Source: Beijerinckiaceae bacterium (lineage in GTDB: Bacteria > Pseudomonadota > Alphaproteobacteria > Rhizobiales > Beijerinckiaceae). From it: a stretch of 64,000 nt of DNA. A program made the translations under genes and the position numbers. The notes under the pieces were generated by a model. The model saw only the letters and a program-made list of their open reading frames with translations. It was not told the DNA's origin and did not search any database. How positions within the stretch are numbered: position 1 is the stretch's first letter; each line of letters opens with the position of its first letter. The DNA is taken from positions 248,001-312,000 of the forward strand of contig JAPZUD010000006.1 in assembly GCA_027533425.1 (NCBI GenBank). The letters are read 5' to 3'. Shown in pieces: positions 27,291-35,616 of this stretch.

Positions 27291-28754
27291 TCAGGAGCGC
27301 GGCGCCGCCGGCTGGCTTTCGAGGACCAGATTCTCGCCGGGAGCGAGATCCTCGCCAAGGATCTCGGTATAGCGCCCGTCCGACAGCCCGGTCAGCACCT
27401 GGACAGGGCGCGGCTGGCCGCGATCATCGAGCACATACACGCGCCCGACTGCCACCGGGTTGCGCCGCTCGCCGCTGGTCCGGTTGCGCCGCGCCTCCTG
27501 CAGGGCCCGGTAGCGCAGGCGCTGCTCCGGCGTCAGCACCGGTTCGATGGCACGGGTGAACGCCTGCCGGGCCGCGCGCCTCTGCGCAGGATCCTGGCCT
27601 GCAGCCTGCAGATCGGCGCGCATCGTCTCGGCATGGCGGCGTACCTCGCGGATCTGCTCCGGCGTGAGCGAGAGATCCTCCTTCATCGCCTCGAACCAGG
27701 CGACGCCCTGCGCGGAGACGGCCGGATCGAGGAAGGGGCCGGCGGGGTTATCGGTCTCGACCGAAAGCGTCAATGCCGGCCGGGTGCGCCCTGCCGCCGG
27801 GGTATCGGTCCTGGCCGGCGGCTGCCAGCGCAGGGCGGCATTCGGCACGCGCAGCACTTCCTGCCGCCGGTCAGTGATGATGCGCAGGCTGCCGGGCATG
27901 CCGGGCAGGAGGGCAAGATCCTCGTTCGGCACGTCGATCGCCAGCCGGTAGGAAACCTTCCCGTTCGCCTCCTGCGGCTCGGGGCCGATCCGTTTCAGCC
28001 GCCCGCGGAAAATCCGCTCCGGATGGGCGGCCACGGCAATCTCGGCCTCCTGGTCCGGCCGCAGCCGGCCGGTCTCGGCCTGGTCGATCCCGGCCTGCAT
28101 CTCGACAAGGCGGAGGCTGCGCGCCAGCACGAAAAACGGGCCGGCCGGGCTGACATTCTGCCCCGTCTCCACCGCGCGGGTCAGGATGACCCCGTCAAAC
28201 GGCGCACGAAGTTCCGCCATCGCCAGCGCCGCCTCGCTCTCCTTGAGGCGGATCGATTCGCGGTCGATCCGTGCCCCGGCAATCGCCTGCTGGGCCTCGG
28301 CGAGGCGGAGATCGGCCTCGACGCCGGCGAGAGGTGGCGCATCGGGCAGCGCGCCTGACCGCGCCCGACCCATCTCCAGCCGGGCCCGCTCGACCTGCGT
28401 TTCCGCGAGCGCCCGTGCCGCCCGCGCTTCCGCCAGTGCCGCCCGGGCCTCGTCCCGCCGCGCCAGAAGGGGCACCGTATCGAACCGCGCCAGCACCTGC
28501 CCGGCCCGGACCGGATCGCCCGTATCGACCAGAAGCTCGATCACCTGCCCGGGGAAGGGCGCCGGCAGATGGGTGACGTCGCGCGCGGCCAGCACGCCTT
28601 CAGCGCTGATGCTGGCAAGGATCGGTCCCCGGCTGACACGCTCGGTGCGATAGGAAGGCGGGGCCTCGGCCGCAGGGCGGCCCTGCCGCGAGGCAACAGC
28701 CCAGCCCCCGAGCCCGACCGCGCCGGCCAGCACGAATCCGACAAGCATTCTCAT
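27291..28754 (-). CDS. Orphan membrane fusion protein with a Spy/CpxP-like LTPEQ insertion
   Basis: A 487-residue HlyD/MacA-type adaptor with an N-terminal membrane anchor (VGFVLAGAVGLGGWAVA). The barrel-sandwich halves are at about 62-92 (APFPGQVIELLVDTGDPVRAGQVLARF) and 182-205, around a coiled coil of about 80 residues; a beta-barrel follows to about 300. Between residues 310 and 436 an extra block interrupts the membrane-proximal domain. It contains LTPEQ twice (363-367 and 407-411) in long helices, the LTxxQ hallmark of Spy/CpxP periplasmic chaperone-like proteins. The C-terminal strand VGRVYVLDDRGQPRPVQVLTGLSDGRYTEIL resumes the adaptor. No pump permease or ABC gene is adjacent. ATG 28754 has GGAG upstream. 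Confidence 0.82.
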   Translation of the reverse strand: MRMLVGFVLAGAVGLGGWAVASRQGRPAAEAPPSYRTERVSRGPILASISAEGVLAARDVTHLPAPFPGQVIELLVDTGDPVRAGQVLARFDTVPLLARRDEARAALAEARAARALAETQVERARLEMGRARSGALPDAPPLAGVEADLRLAEAQQAIAGARIDRESIRLKESEAALAMAELRAPFDGVILTRAVETGQNVSPAGPFFVLARSLRLVEMQAGIDQAETGRLRPDQEAEIAVAAHPERIFRGRLKRIGPEPQEANGKVSYRLAIDVPNEDLALLPGMPGSLRIITDRRQEVLRVPNAALRWQPPARTDTPAAGRTRPALTLSVETDNPAGPFLDPAVSAQGVAWFEAMKEDLSLTPEQIREVRRHAETMRADLQAAGQDPAQRRAARQAFTRAIEPVLTPEQRLRYRALQEARRNRTSGERRNPVAVGRVYVLDDRGQPRPVQVLTGLSDGRYTEILGEDLAPGENLVLESQPAAPRS

Positions 28755-28859
28755 GCGGCCTGCTCCGATCCCCTGATCGGAGGAGCCTAGCACCTCGCCG
28801 GGCCGGGCGCATGTGAAAGCTTGGTAAGGAACGCCGGAAGCCTGGTCAGGAATTCGTGA

Positions 28860-29789
28860 TCAGTGCCGCCGGTTCTGGTTGAAGACCATCAGCGCGACCA
28901 GCGGTTCCGCTGCGGCGCCGAACGCCGCCTCGATGGCCGCGATTCCGCCGGCGCTGACCCGCTCGACTTCGCTCCGGGCCGCCTCGATGCCGAGCAGGCT
29001 GACAAAGGTGCCCTTTCCGGCCGCGGCATCCTTGGCGACGGCCTTCCCCACCAGGGCGGCATCCCCCTCGACATCGAGCAGGTCATCACGGATCTGGAAA
29101 GCGAGACCCAGGGCCTCGCCATAGGCCGTGAGCGCCGCCCGTTGTTCCGCCGTCGCCTGCGGCGCCATCAGCGCCCCGGCCTCGACGGCGAACCGGATCA
29201 GGGCACCGGTCTTCAGCGCCTGGAGATGGCGGATTGCCGCAAGATCCAGCGGCTGCGGCGCAGCATCGAACCGGCCTTCCGCCGCGAGATCGAGCAATTG
29301 CCCGCCGACCATGCCATCAATGCCCGAGGCCCGCGCCAGGGCGGAAACGAGGGCCACCTTCACCGCCGGCGGCAAGGTGACGGCGTCGGAGGCGACCATC
29401 TCGAAAGCCAAGGTCAGCAGGCCATCCCCCACCAGGATCGCCGTCGCCTCGTCATAAGCGCGATGCACAGTCGGCTGGCCACGGCGCATGTCGTCATTGT
29501 CCATCGAGGGGAGGTCGTCATGGACCAGCGAATAGCAATGGATCGCCTCCAGCGCCGCCGCGACCTGCAGCGGCGCCTCGCCCGTCACGCCGAAGAGCCG
29601 GGCCGATTCCAGCACCAGATAGGGCCGCATCCTTTTGCCGCCGGCGAAGGCGGCATGACGCATCGCCGCCACCAGCCGCGGCGGGCGGCCCGGCCGGTCG
29701 AGCCACCCGGCAAGGCAGGAATCGACCGCGCGGGCATGGTTTTCGAGCCGGCTGGCAAGGGCGGAAAGGATGGCGTCGGTTTCGGTCAT
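28860..29789 (-). CDS. ispA: Polyprenyl synthetase (farnesyl diphosphate synthase type)
   Basis: A 309-residue trans-isoprenyl diphosphate synthase. The first Asp-rich motif is DDLPSMDNDD at 91-100 and the second DDLLD at 235-239; GGKRMRP and the LKTGALIRFA stretch are also present. Length and the residues before the first Asp motif (CYSLVH) suit a short-chain enzyme such as farnesyl diphosphate synthase; geranylgeranyl product is possible. It acts in the cytosol downstream of the MEP pathway, to which ispG in this window belongs. Divergent from rpmF; monocistronic as far as visible. Confidence 0.93.
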   Translation of the reverse strand: MTETDAILSALASRLENHARAVDSCLAGWLDRPGRPPRLVAAMRHAAFAGGKRMRPYLVLESARLFGVTGEAPLQVAAALEAIHCYSLVHDDLPSMDNDDMRRGQPTVHRAYDEATAILVGDGLLTLAFEMVASDAVTLPPAVKVALVSALARASGIDGMVGGQLLDLAAEGRFDAAPQPLDLAAIRHLQALKTGALIRFAVEAGALMAPQATAEQRAALTAYGEALGLAFQIRDDLLDVEGDAALVGKAVAKDAAAGKGTFVSLLGIEAARSEVERVSAGGIAAIEAAFGAAAEPLVALMVFNQNRRH

Positions 29790-29984
29790 GCGATACTTCC
29801 GGCTGGCGAGACGTTCCGGGCGGATCCGGCCCCTCTTCGATTAAGCGCGAATCCATCACGGCAACAAGCATGACGTTTTGGGCTGGCTTTTCCCGTCGAA
29901 AGCGATTATGGACCGCGCTTCACGATTATCCCGGATCGAAAATCTGGCAGGTCCGCCAAGCGGACATCCGCAGGAGTTGAGAAA

Positions 29985-30170
29985 ATGGCTGTTCCGAAAA
30001 AGAAAGTCTCGCGCATGAAGCAGGGCCACCGCCGGTCGGCCGATGCGCTGAGCGCCCCGAGCTATATCGAGGACAAGAATTCCGGCGAACTTCGCCGCCC
30101 GCATCACATCGACCTGAAGACCGGCATGTATCGCGGCCGCCAGGTCCTGACGCCGAAGACCCAAGCCTGA
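29985..30170 (+). CDS. rpmF: 50S ribosomal protein L32
   Basis: A 61-residue L32: [25 protein letters not shown], then [30 protein letters not shown]. The Zn-binding Cys pairs of other L32 proteins are absent, as in alphaproteobacteria. ATG follows CAGGAG. It stands alone with its own promoter region of about 195 bases and a terminator after it. Confidence 0.98.
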   Translation: MAVPKKKVSRMKQGHRRSADALSAPSYIEDKNSGELRRPHHIDLKTGMYRGRQVLTPKTQA

Positions 30171-30228
30171 TTTTCCGGGCCTGACCTGCCCCTGCAAGGG
30201 GCCGCGACGTTCCTTTGTCGAAATCCAG

Positions 30229-30259
30229 CCCGCAGCGTTCACTCGCTGCGGGTCTTTTT
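30229..30259 (+). terminator. Intrinsic terminator after rpmF
   Basis: Stem CCCGCAGCG / CGCTGCGGG with loop TTCACT and tail TCTTTTT, 58 bases after the stop codon. Confidence 0.9.
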
Positions 30260-30288
30260 GCGAGCCCGGCTGGGGCCGGCTAACCGAT

Positions 30289-30585
30289 TCAGGCGGTCTC
30301 GACCAGCCGCAGGAACGAGAGCGGCCGCGCCGAGGGCCGGCTCGCCAGCGCAGAGCCGTAGGCGTTCAGGCGTTGCTCGGCGAGATCGCGCCGGCCAAGC
30401 GCCTTGCGCAGGTCGGCATCGACACCCACCAGCACCTGGACAAGGAAGGCCGGCTGGCGCCTGTCCTCTCGGGGGGCCGCGGGCTGGCGCGGCGCCTGCC
30501 CCTGACCATCGCGGGACGGGTTCTGCCCGGTCTGGCGGCCGGATGTTTCGGAATGATACGGAACGAGGGCTTTGATCGTGCTCAT
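30289..30585 (-). CDS. Small hypothetical protein
   Basis: A 98-residue ORF not recognised as a known family. The N-terminal third is polar and Gln/Pro/Arg-rich (likely disordered); the second half FLVQVLVGVDADLRKALGRRDLAEQRLNAYGSALASRP reads like a real amphipathic helix and ends SFLRLVETA. No signal peptide or clear membrane segment. ATG 30585 has a weak GGGG upstream. It faces rpmF (convergent) and is divergent from the EAL gene. The overlapping plus-strand ORF 30258-30575 is more Arg-rich and less protein-like. Treat as a plausible but unproven gene. Confidence 0.5.
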   Translation of the reverse strand: MSTIKALVPYHSETSGRQTGQNPSRDGQGQAPRQPAAPREDRRQPAFLVQVLVGVDADLRKALGRRDLAEQRLNAYGSALASRPSARPLSFLRLVETA

Positions 30586-30731
30586 GCCGGGACCCCGGCA
30601 AGGCCCATGCCAGTGCCCCGCCCGGCTTAGCCAAACCTTTACCCTTGATCGGCATAGTTTACGGGCTGCGGTTCAGGCCGGTTGATGGCCATGCTGCGCA
30701 TTATCGGGATTGACAGGGGCCGGACCGGCAC

Positions 30732-32486
30732 ATGAACAACCAGAATGGCCTTCGGCCGGATCCCGCCGGCCCTGCCCCGGAACACGCGCCGGATGTCGCC
30801 ACGGGCGGCTTCGACATTGCCCATGCCGGCACCGATCTCGGCGAGGCCACCTATTCCTGGAACATCGAGACCGACCACGTGACCTGGAGCGTCGATGCGG
30901 CCCAGATCTTCGGGGTCCGGGATCTCTCGCCGCTCAGCACCGGCACCGTCTTCGCAACGCTTGTCGACCAGGCGAGCCCCACTTCCCGCCACGCCGAGAT
31001 TTTCGAGAGCGAGGGCCGCGATCCCGGGACAGGCGTCAATTTCGCTGCCCGCTACCTCGTCAACCCAGCGCCGGGCACCCGGTTCTGGATCGAGGATAGC
31101 GGCCGCTGGTTCGCCAACGAGGCCGGCCGGCCTCGCCTCGTCCACGGGGTCTGCCGGCGCATCCTCGCGCCGACTGCCGAGGAGATGGCGCTGGTGACCA
31201 AGCGCCAGTATGATCCGGCGACCGGCGCCCTGACCCGCGCCGATTTCTGCAACGCCCTTGCCCATGCGATTGACAGTACCGCGAAGGATACGCGGGGCCT
31301 GGTCCTGATGATGGTGGCGATCAACGATCTTGCCCAGCTGAACCGGCAATATGGCTATCAGATCGGCGACGAGGTGATTGCCGCCATCGTGCGCCGCCTG
31401 CGCGGCATGATCCGCCGCCGCGATACGCTCGGCCGCTACGCCACCAACAAGATCGGGCTGATCCTTGCGCCCAGCCTGGCCGAACATATGGAATTCGTGG
31501 CCAACCGCCTTGCCTCGGGCATCCGCTCGCAGCCGATCGAGACCAGCGCCGGTTCCATTTCCGTCTCGGTCCATATCGGCGGCGTCGCCGTTCCGCTGGA
31601 AGCGAAAACGACGATGGAAGCGCTCCATGCCTGCGAGGAAGCGCTCACCGATGCCGGCGAGCGGGGCGACACCACCTTTGTCGCCTATTCGAGCAACCCG
31701 GATATCGCCTCGCAGCGCTCGACGAACCGCGAATCAACCGATCTCGTCCTCTCGGCACTGAACGAGCGCCGGATCCGCTTGGCCTTCCAGCCGATCGTCT
31801 CCTCGAAAACCGGCAATATCGCGATGTACGAATCGCTGGTGCGCATGGTCACGCCCGAGGGCGAATGGCTTGGCGCCTCGCAGATCGTGCCTGTGGCGGA
31901 ACGGCTCGGCTTCCTGCATCTCGTCGACCACCGCGTGATGGAACTTGCCATCGAGACTTTGCGCGAGCGGCCGGACATCACCCTCACCTTCAATGTCGGG
32001 GTCGACACCGCCCTTCACCATGACTGGATGGCCGCCTTCCGCGCGCAGATCGCGCTCGACCGCAGCGTCGCCGCCCGGCTGATCGTCGAGATCACCGAAA
32101 CCTCGCTCATCGAGGACATCAACGCCGCGCGCAGCCTGATCGAGGGCATCAAGGAATGCGGCGCCCGCGTTGCCATCGATGATTTCGGCGCCGGGCATAC
32201 CTCGTTCCGCAACATGCGCCTGCTGCCGATCGACATCCTCAAGATCGACGGCACCTTCATCAAGAATCTCGCCCGCTCGGCGGATGACCGGTTTTTCGTG
32301 CAGACCCTGCTGCAGCTCGCCCGCCATCTGAAGATCGAGACTGTCGCCGAATGGGTCCAGGACGAGGAAACCGCCGCGCTGCTCACTTCCTGGCGGGTCG
32401 AATACCTGCAGGGTGACTTCCTCGGCACGGCGATGGATGGCATGCCCGCCCGGAAGACCGAATCGCCGGCGCGGCGCCTCGCCTGA
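30732..32486 (+). CDS. Cyclic-di-GMP phosphodiesterase-like protein (PAS, degenerate GGDEF, EAL)
   Basis: A 584-residue cytosolic signalling protein. Residues about 38-145 look like a PAS sensor (YSWNIETDHVTWSVDAAQIFG). A GGDEF fold covers about 165-320, but the active-site motif reads ATNKI at 237-241, so cyclase activity is not expected. The EAL domain (about 338-570) has ESL at 367-369, N421, E456 (ITETS), D483/D484 (DDFGAG), K504 (KIDG) and E540 (VAEW), i.e. most catalytic and metal-binding residues are kept. It therefore probably degrades cyclic-di-GMP, possibly regulated by the inactive GGDEF domain. The start ATG 30732 lacks a strong ribosome site. Stands alone before phaR (convergent). 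Confidence 0.88.
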   Translation: MNNQNGLRPDPAGPAPEHAPDVATGGFDIAHAGTDLGEATYSWNIETDHVTWSVDAAQIFGVRDLSPLSTGTVFATLVDQASPTSRHAEIFESEGRDPGTGVNFAARYLVNPAPGTRFWIEDSGRWFANEAGRPRLVHGVCRRILAPTAEEMALVTKRQYDPATGALTRADFCNALAHAIDSTAKDTRGLVLMMVAINDLAQLNRQYGYQIGDEVIAAIVRRLRGMIRRRDTLGRYATNKIGLILAPSLAEHMEFVANRLASGIRSQPIETSAGSISVSVHIGGVAVPLEAKTTMEALHACEEALTDAGERGDTTFVAYSSNPDIASQRSTNRESTDLVLSALNERRIRLAFQPIVSSKTGNIAMYESLVRMVTPEGEWLGASQIVPVAERLGFLHLVDHRVMELAIETLRERPDITLTFNVGVDTALHHDWMAAFRAQIALDRSVAARLIVEITETSLIEDINAARSLIEGIKECGARVAIDDFGAGHTSFRNMRLLPIDILKIDGTFIKNLARSADDRFFVQTLLQLARHLKIETVAEWVQDEETAALLTSWRVEYLQGDFLGTAMDGMPARKTESPARRLA

Positions 32487-32555
32487 AGGCGGGCTACCCC
32501 GCCTGCCATCAAGCTCTCCGCGTGGATGAGGGGCGTCGGGCTCAGGCCCGCGCCC

Positions 32556-33095
32556 TCATTTTCCCTTCTTCCGGGTGGGATCGGCTTCCGTCTCGCCAGC
32601 CTTCGGCGGGGCAAAGGGCGTGAAGGCCCGCATGGCCTCCTGGAAGATCGCCATATTGTTGCGCACCTGCTCCTCCATGGCCGCGGCCATGGGGTTCTGG
32701 CCGAACGCGCCGGCGGTAAAGGCATTGGTGCCGAAGCCCTTGGCGAATTGCTCGCGGAGTTTCTGCTGGTCGGCCATGAACTGACCGAGCGAGAATTCGA
32801 GATAGCGCGGCACGAGGGCCTGCATGTTGTCGCCATAGAACTGGATCAGCTGGCGCAGGAACGCAATGGGCAGCAGGAACTGGCCCTTGTTCTCCTGCTC
32901 GAAGATGATCTGCGTCAGCACGGAGCGGGTGATGTCCTCGCCCGTCTTGGCATCGGTCACCTGGAATTCCTCGCCCTGACGGACCATAAGCGCCAGATCT
33001 TCCAGCGTCACATAGGAGCTGGTGCCCGTGTGGTAGAGGCGCCGGTTCGCATATTTCTTGATGACCGTCGGTTCTTTCGAGCCCTGCTCCGCCAT
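32556..33095 (-). CDS. phaR: Polyhydroxyalkanoate synthesis repressor PhaR
   Basis: A 179-residue DNA-binding regulator that senses polyhydroxybutyrate granules. The N-terminal PHB/PHA accumulation regulator domain is clear: TVIKKYANRRLYHTGTSSYVTLEDLALMVRQGEEFQVTDAKTGEDITRSVLTQIIFEQE, followed by LLPIAFLRQLIQFYGDNMQ. The C-terminus is Met/Ala/Gln rich and amphipathic, the part that associates with granules. ATG 33095 begins MAEQGSKEP; the track start is far upstream and unsupported. Divergent from phaA; PhaR family members bind their own and phasin/pha promoters when PHB is absent, so the 213-base gap is a likely target. Confidence 0.95.
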   Translation of the reverse strand: MAEQGSKEPTVIKKYANRRLYHTGTSSYVTLEDLALMVRQGEEFQVTDAKTGEDITRSVLTQIIFEQENKGQFLLPIAFLRQLIQFYGDNMQALVPRYLEFSLGQFMADQQKLREQFAKGFGTNAFTAGAFGQNPMAAAMEEQVRNNMAIFQEAMRAFTPFAPPKAGETEADPTRKKGK

Positions 33096-33215
33096 GCCGT
33101 CTCCCTGTGCCGGTTCTGCGCCACGCCACGCGCTCGCCCTGCGAACATAGTGGCCCAGGCGGCACCTATCACGCAAACGCAACCATCGTATGCCCTTCTT
33201 ACTCTTGTTTCTGGC

Positions 33216-33244
33216 TTGACGATAGTTTCTTGGCAAGTCTGATA
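33216..33244 (+). promoter_or_regulatory. Candidate promoter of phaA
   Basis: TTGACG at 33216-33221 and CTGATA at 33239-33244, 17 bases apart, about 65 bases before the phaA start. The -35 box is good and the -10 box weak. It is the best match in the phaR-phaA intergenic region. Confidence 0.45.
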
Positions 33245-33308
33245 GAGGGAAGAGTTAAGCCCGAAGCCTGAGGAACAGGTCGGGCCGGAACGAGGCGAGG
33301 AGAGCTAA

Positions 33309-34484
33309 ATGTCGAAATCGATTGTTATCGCGAGCGCGGCCCGGACCCCCGTCGGGTCCTTCAACGGCGCTTTTGCCGAAATGCCCGCGCACCAGCTCGG
33401 TGCCCTCGCCATCAAGGGCGCGCTGGACCGCGCCAAGGTTTCCGGCGAGGAAGTCGACGAGGTGATTCTCGGCCAGGTCCTCTCGGCCGGCCAGGGCCAG
33501 AACCCGGCCCGCCAGGCCGCGATGGCGGCCGGCATTCCCCAGGAAAAGACGGCCTGGGCGCTGAACCAGCTCTGCGGTTCGGGCCTGCGCACCGTGGCGA
33601 TCGGCATGCAGCAGATCGCCAACGGCGACGCGCAGATCATCGTGGCCGGCGGCCAGGAATCCATGACGCTCTCGCCGCATGTCGCCTATCTGCGCGCCGG
33701 CACGAAAATGGGCGACATGAAGATGCTCGATTCGATGCTGAAGGATGGCCTGCTCGATGCCTTCCAAGGCTATCATATGGGCACCACCGCGGAGAACATT
33801 GCCGCGAAATGGCAGCTCACCCGCGAGGAACAGGATGCCTTTGCCGTCGGCTCGCAGAACAAGGCCGAGGCCGCCCAGAAGGCCGGGAAGTTCAAGGACG
33901 AGATCATCGCCGTCACGGTGAAGACCCGCAAGGGCGATATCGTCGTCGATGCCGATGAATATCCCCGCCACGGCGCCACGCTCGACGGCATGGCGAAGCT
34001 GAAGCCCGCCTTCTCGAAGGATGGCACCGTCACTGCCGGCAACGCCTCCGGCATCAATGACGGCGCGGCCGCCGCAGTCCTGATGAGCGAAGCGGAAGCC
34101 GCCCGCCGCGGCGTCACCCCGCTGGCCCGCATCGTCTCCTGGGCGACCTGCGGCGTCGACCCGGCCATCATGGGCACGGGCCCGATCCCGGCCTCGCGCC
34201 GGGCACTGGAAAAGGCCGGCTGGAAAGTCTCCGATCTTGACCTCGTCGAGGCCAACGAGGCCTTCGCGGCCCAGGCCCTCGCCGTGAACAAGGATATGGG
34301 CTGGGACCCGGCGATCGTGAACGTCAATGGCGGCGCCATCGCCATCGGCCATCCGATCGGCGCCTCCGGCGCCCGCATCCTGAATACCCTGCTTTTTGAA
34401 ATGCAACGCCGGGGGGCCAGGAAGGGCCTCGCGACGCTCTGCATCGGCGGCGGCATGGGCGTCGCCCTGTGCGTCGAACGTTGA
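33309..34484 (+). CDS. phaA: Acetyl-CoA C-acetyltransferase (beta-ketothiolase)
   Basis: A 391-residue biosynthetic thiolase condensing two acetyl-CoA to acetoacetyl-CoA, the first step of polyhydroxybutyrate synthesis. The nucleophile Cys is in [16 protein letters not shown] near residue 89; the His of [11 protein letters not shown] and the second Cys in [11 protein letters not shown] complete the site, with NEAFAAQ. Normal length. ATG follows GAGGAG. First gene of a phaA-DUF1737 run; phaB follows. Intergenic promoter with phaR is likely shared control. Confidence 0.97.
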   Translation: MSKSIVIASAARTPVGSFNGAFAEMPAHQLGALAIKGALDRAKVSGEEVDEVILGQVLSAGQGQNPARQAAMAAGIPQEKTAWALNQLCGSGLRTVAIGMQQIANGDAQIIVAGGQESMTLSPHVAYLRAGTKMGDMKMLDSMLKDGLLDAFQGYHMGTTAENIAAKWQLTREEQDAFAVGSQNKAEAAQKAGKFKDEIIAVTVKTRKGDIVVDADEYPRHGATLDGMAKLKPAFSKDGTVTAGNASGINDGAAAAVLMSEAEAARRGVTPLARIVSWATCGVDPAIMGTGPIPASRRALEKAGWKVSDLDLVEANEAFAAQALAVNKDMGWDPAIVNVNGGAIAIGHPIGASGARILNTLLFEMQRRGARKGLATLCIGGGMGVALCVER

Positions 34485-34509
34485 TTGCTTATATTTTTCA
34501 GGAGATTGA

Positions 34510-34725
34510 ATGGAAAAGACGACAACGCTGTATCGCCTCCTGACCGGACCGGATGACGCCAGTTTCTGTCACCGCGTCAGCGAAGCGCTCAGCCGGGGCT
34601 GGCAATTGCATGGCAGCCCCAGCCTGACCTACGATGCCGGGCGCAAGCAGGTCATCGCAGGCCAGGCGATCATCAAGGTCAGGGCCGGTGGCTATGCGCC
34701 GGATCTCGACCTGAAATCGGAATAG
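34510..34725 (+). CDS. DUF1737 small protein
   Basis: A 71-residue protein of the DUF1737 family: LYRLLTGPDDASFCHRVSEALSRGWQLHGSPSLTYDAGRKQVIAGQAIIK. It resembles short alpha/beta proteins often seen with the pattern LTGxDDxxFCxRVxxxLxxGW. It is separated from phaA by 25 bases with AGGAG upstream (TTTCAGGAGATTGA), so it is co-transcribed with phaA. No known function; a role in PHB metabolism is suggested only by position. A terminator-like hairpin follows before phaB. Confidence 0.85.
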   Translation: MEKTTTLYRLLTGPDDASFCHRVSEALSRGWQLHGSPSLTYDAGRKQVIAGQAIIKVRAGGYAPDLDLKSE

Positions 34726-34749
34726 GCGGGACTTCCCGCCAGGACGACC

Positions 34750-34773
34750 GGGCGGGGGCAACCCCGCCCTTCT
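34750..34773 (+). terminator. Weak terminator-like hairpin between DUF1737 gene and phaB
   Basis: GGGCGGGG-GCAA-CCCCGCCC followed by TTCTC. The stem is strong but the U tract poor, so partial termination or attenuation before phaB is possible. Confidence 0.5.
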
Positions 34774-34887
34774 CATCGGCGAGGGGCCTTCCCGCAAGGG
34801 CCGGCCCGCCCGCCGCACCAACCAGACGCTGTCCGGGCGCGAAGAACCGGCAGCAGAAAAAGGCCGCAGCGTTCGAGGAGGAACATC

Positions 34888-35613
34888 ATGGCACGGGTAG
34901 CATTGGTTACGGGGGGGTCGCGCGGGATCGGCGCGGCGATCTCGAAGGCCCTCAAGGCGGCGGGATACAATGTGGCGGCCAGCTATGCCGGCAATGACGA
35001 GGCCGCAGCGGCCTTCACCAAGGAAACCGGCATCCCGACCTACAAATGGGACGTCTCGGATTTCGATGCCTGCGCCGCCGGCGTGGCGAAGGTCGAGGCC
35101 GAGCTCGGCCCGGTCGACGTGCTGGTCAACAATGCCGGCATCACCAAGGACGGCATGTTCCACAAGATGACGAAGGACCAGTGGTATGGCGTCATCAACA
35201 CCAACCTCAATTCGCTGTTCAACATGACCCGCCCGGTCTGGGAAGGCATGCGCGCCCGCAAGTTCGGCCGTGTGATCTGCATTTCCTCGGTCAATGGCCA
35301 GAAGGGCCAGATGGGCCAGGTGAACTATTCGGCCGCCAAGGCCGGCGATATCGGCTTCGTCAAGGCGCTCGCCCAGGAAGGCGCCCGCGCCGGCATCACC
35401 GTCAACGCGATCTGCCCCGGCTACATTGCCACCGAGATGGTCCGCGCGATTGATCCGGGCGTGCTGGAAAAGGCGATCCTGCCGCAGATCCCGGTCGGGC
35501 GCCTCGGCGAGCCGGAGGAAATCGCCCGCGCGGTGGTGTTCCTCGCGGCGGACGAGGCCGGCTTCATCACCGGCTCGACCCTCTCCGCCAATGGCGGCCA
35601 GCTGATGAGCTGA
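34888..35613 (+). CDS. phaB: Acetoacetyl-CoA reductase (SDR family)
   Basis: A 241-residue NADPH-dependent reductase making (R)-3-hydroxybutyryl-CoA for polyhydroxybutyrate. VALVTGGSRGIGAAISKALK binds the cofactor (GxxxGxG), NNAGITKDGMFHKMTKDQW and the catalytic SSVNGQKGQMGQVNYSAAKAG (Ser, Tyr, Lys) follow, then the C-terminal GFITGSTLSANGGQLMS. The KDGMFHKM and GQKGQ.GQ motifs distinguish PhaB from FabG. ATG follows GAGGAGG. The PHA synthase phaC is not in the window. Confidence 0.96.
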   Translation: MARVALVTGGSRGIGAAISKALKAAGYNVAASYAGNDEAAAAFTKETGIPTYKWDVSDFDACAAGVAKVEAELGPVDVLVNNAGITKDGMFHKMTKDQWYGVINTNLNSLFNMTRPVWEGMRARKFGRVICISSVNGQKGQMGQVNYSAAKAGDIGFVKALAQEGARAGITVNAICPGYIATEMVRAIDPGVLEKAILPQIPVGRLGEPEEIARAVVFLAADEAGFITGSTLSANGGQLMS

Positions 35614-35616
35614 GGC

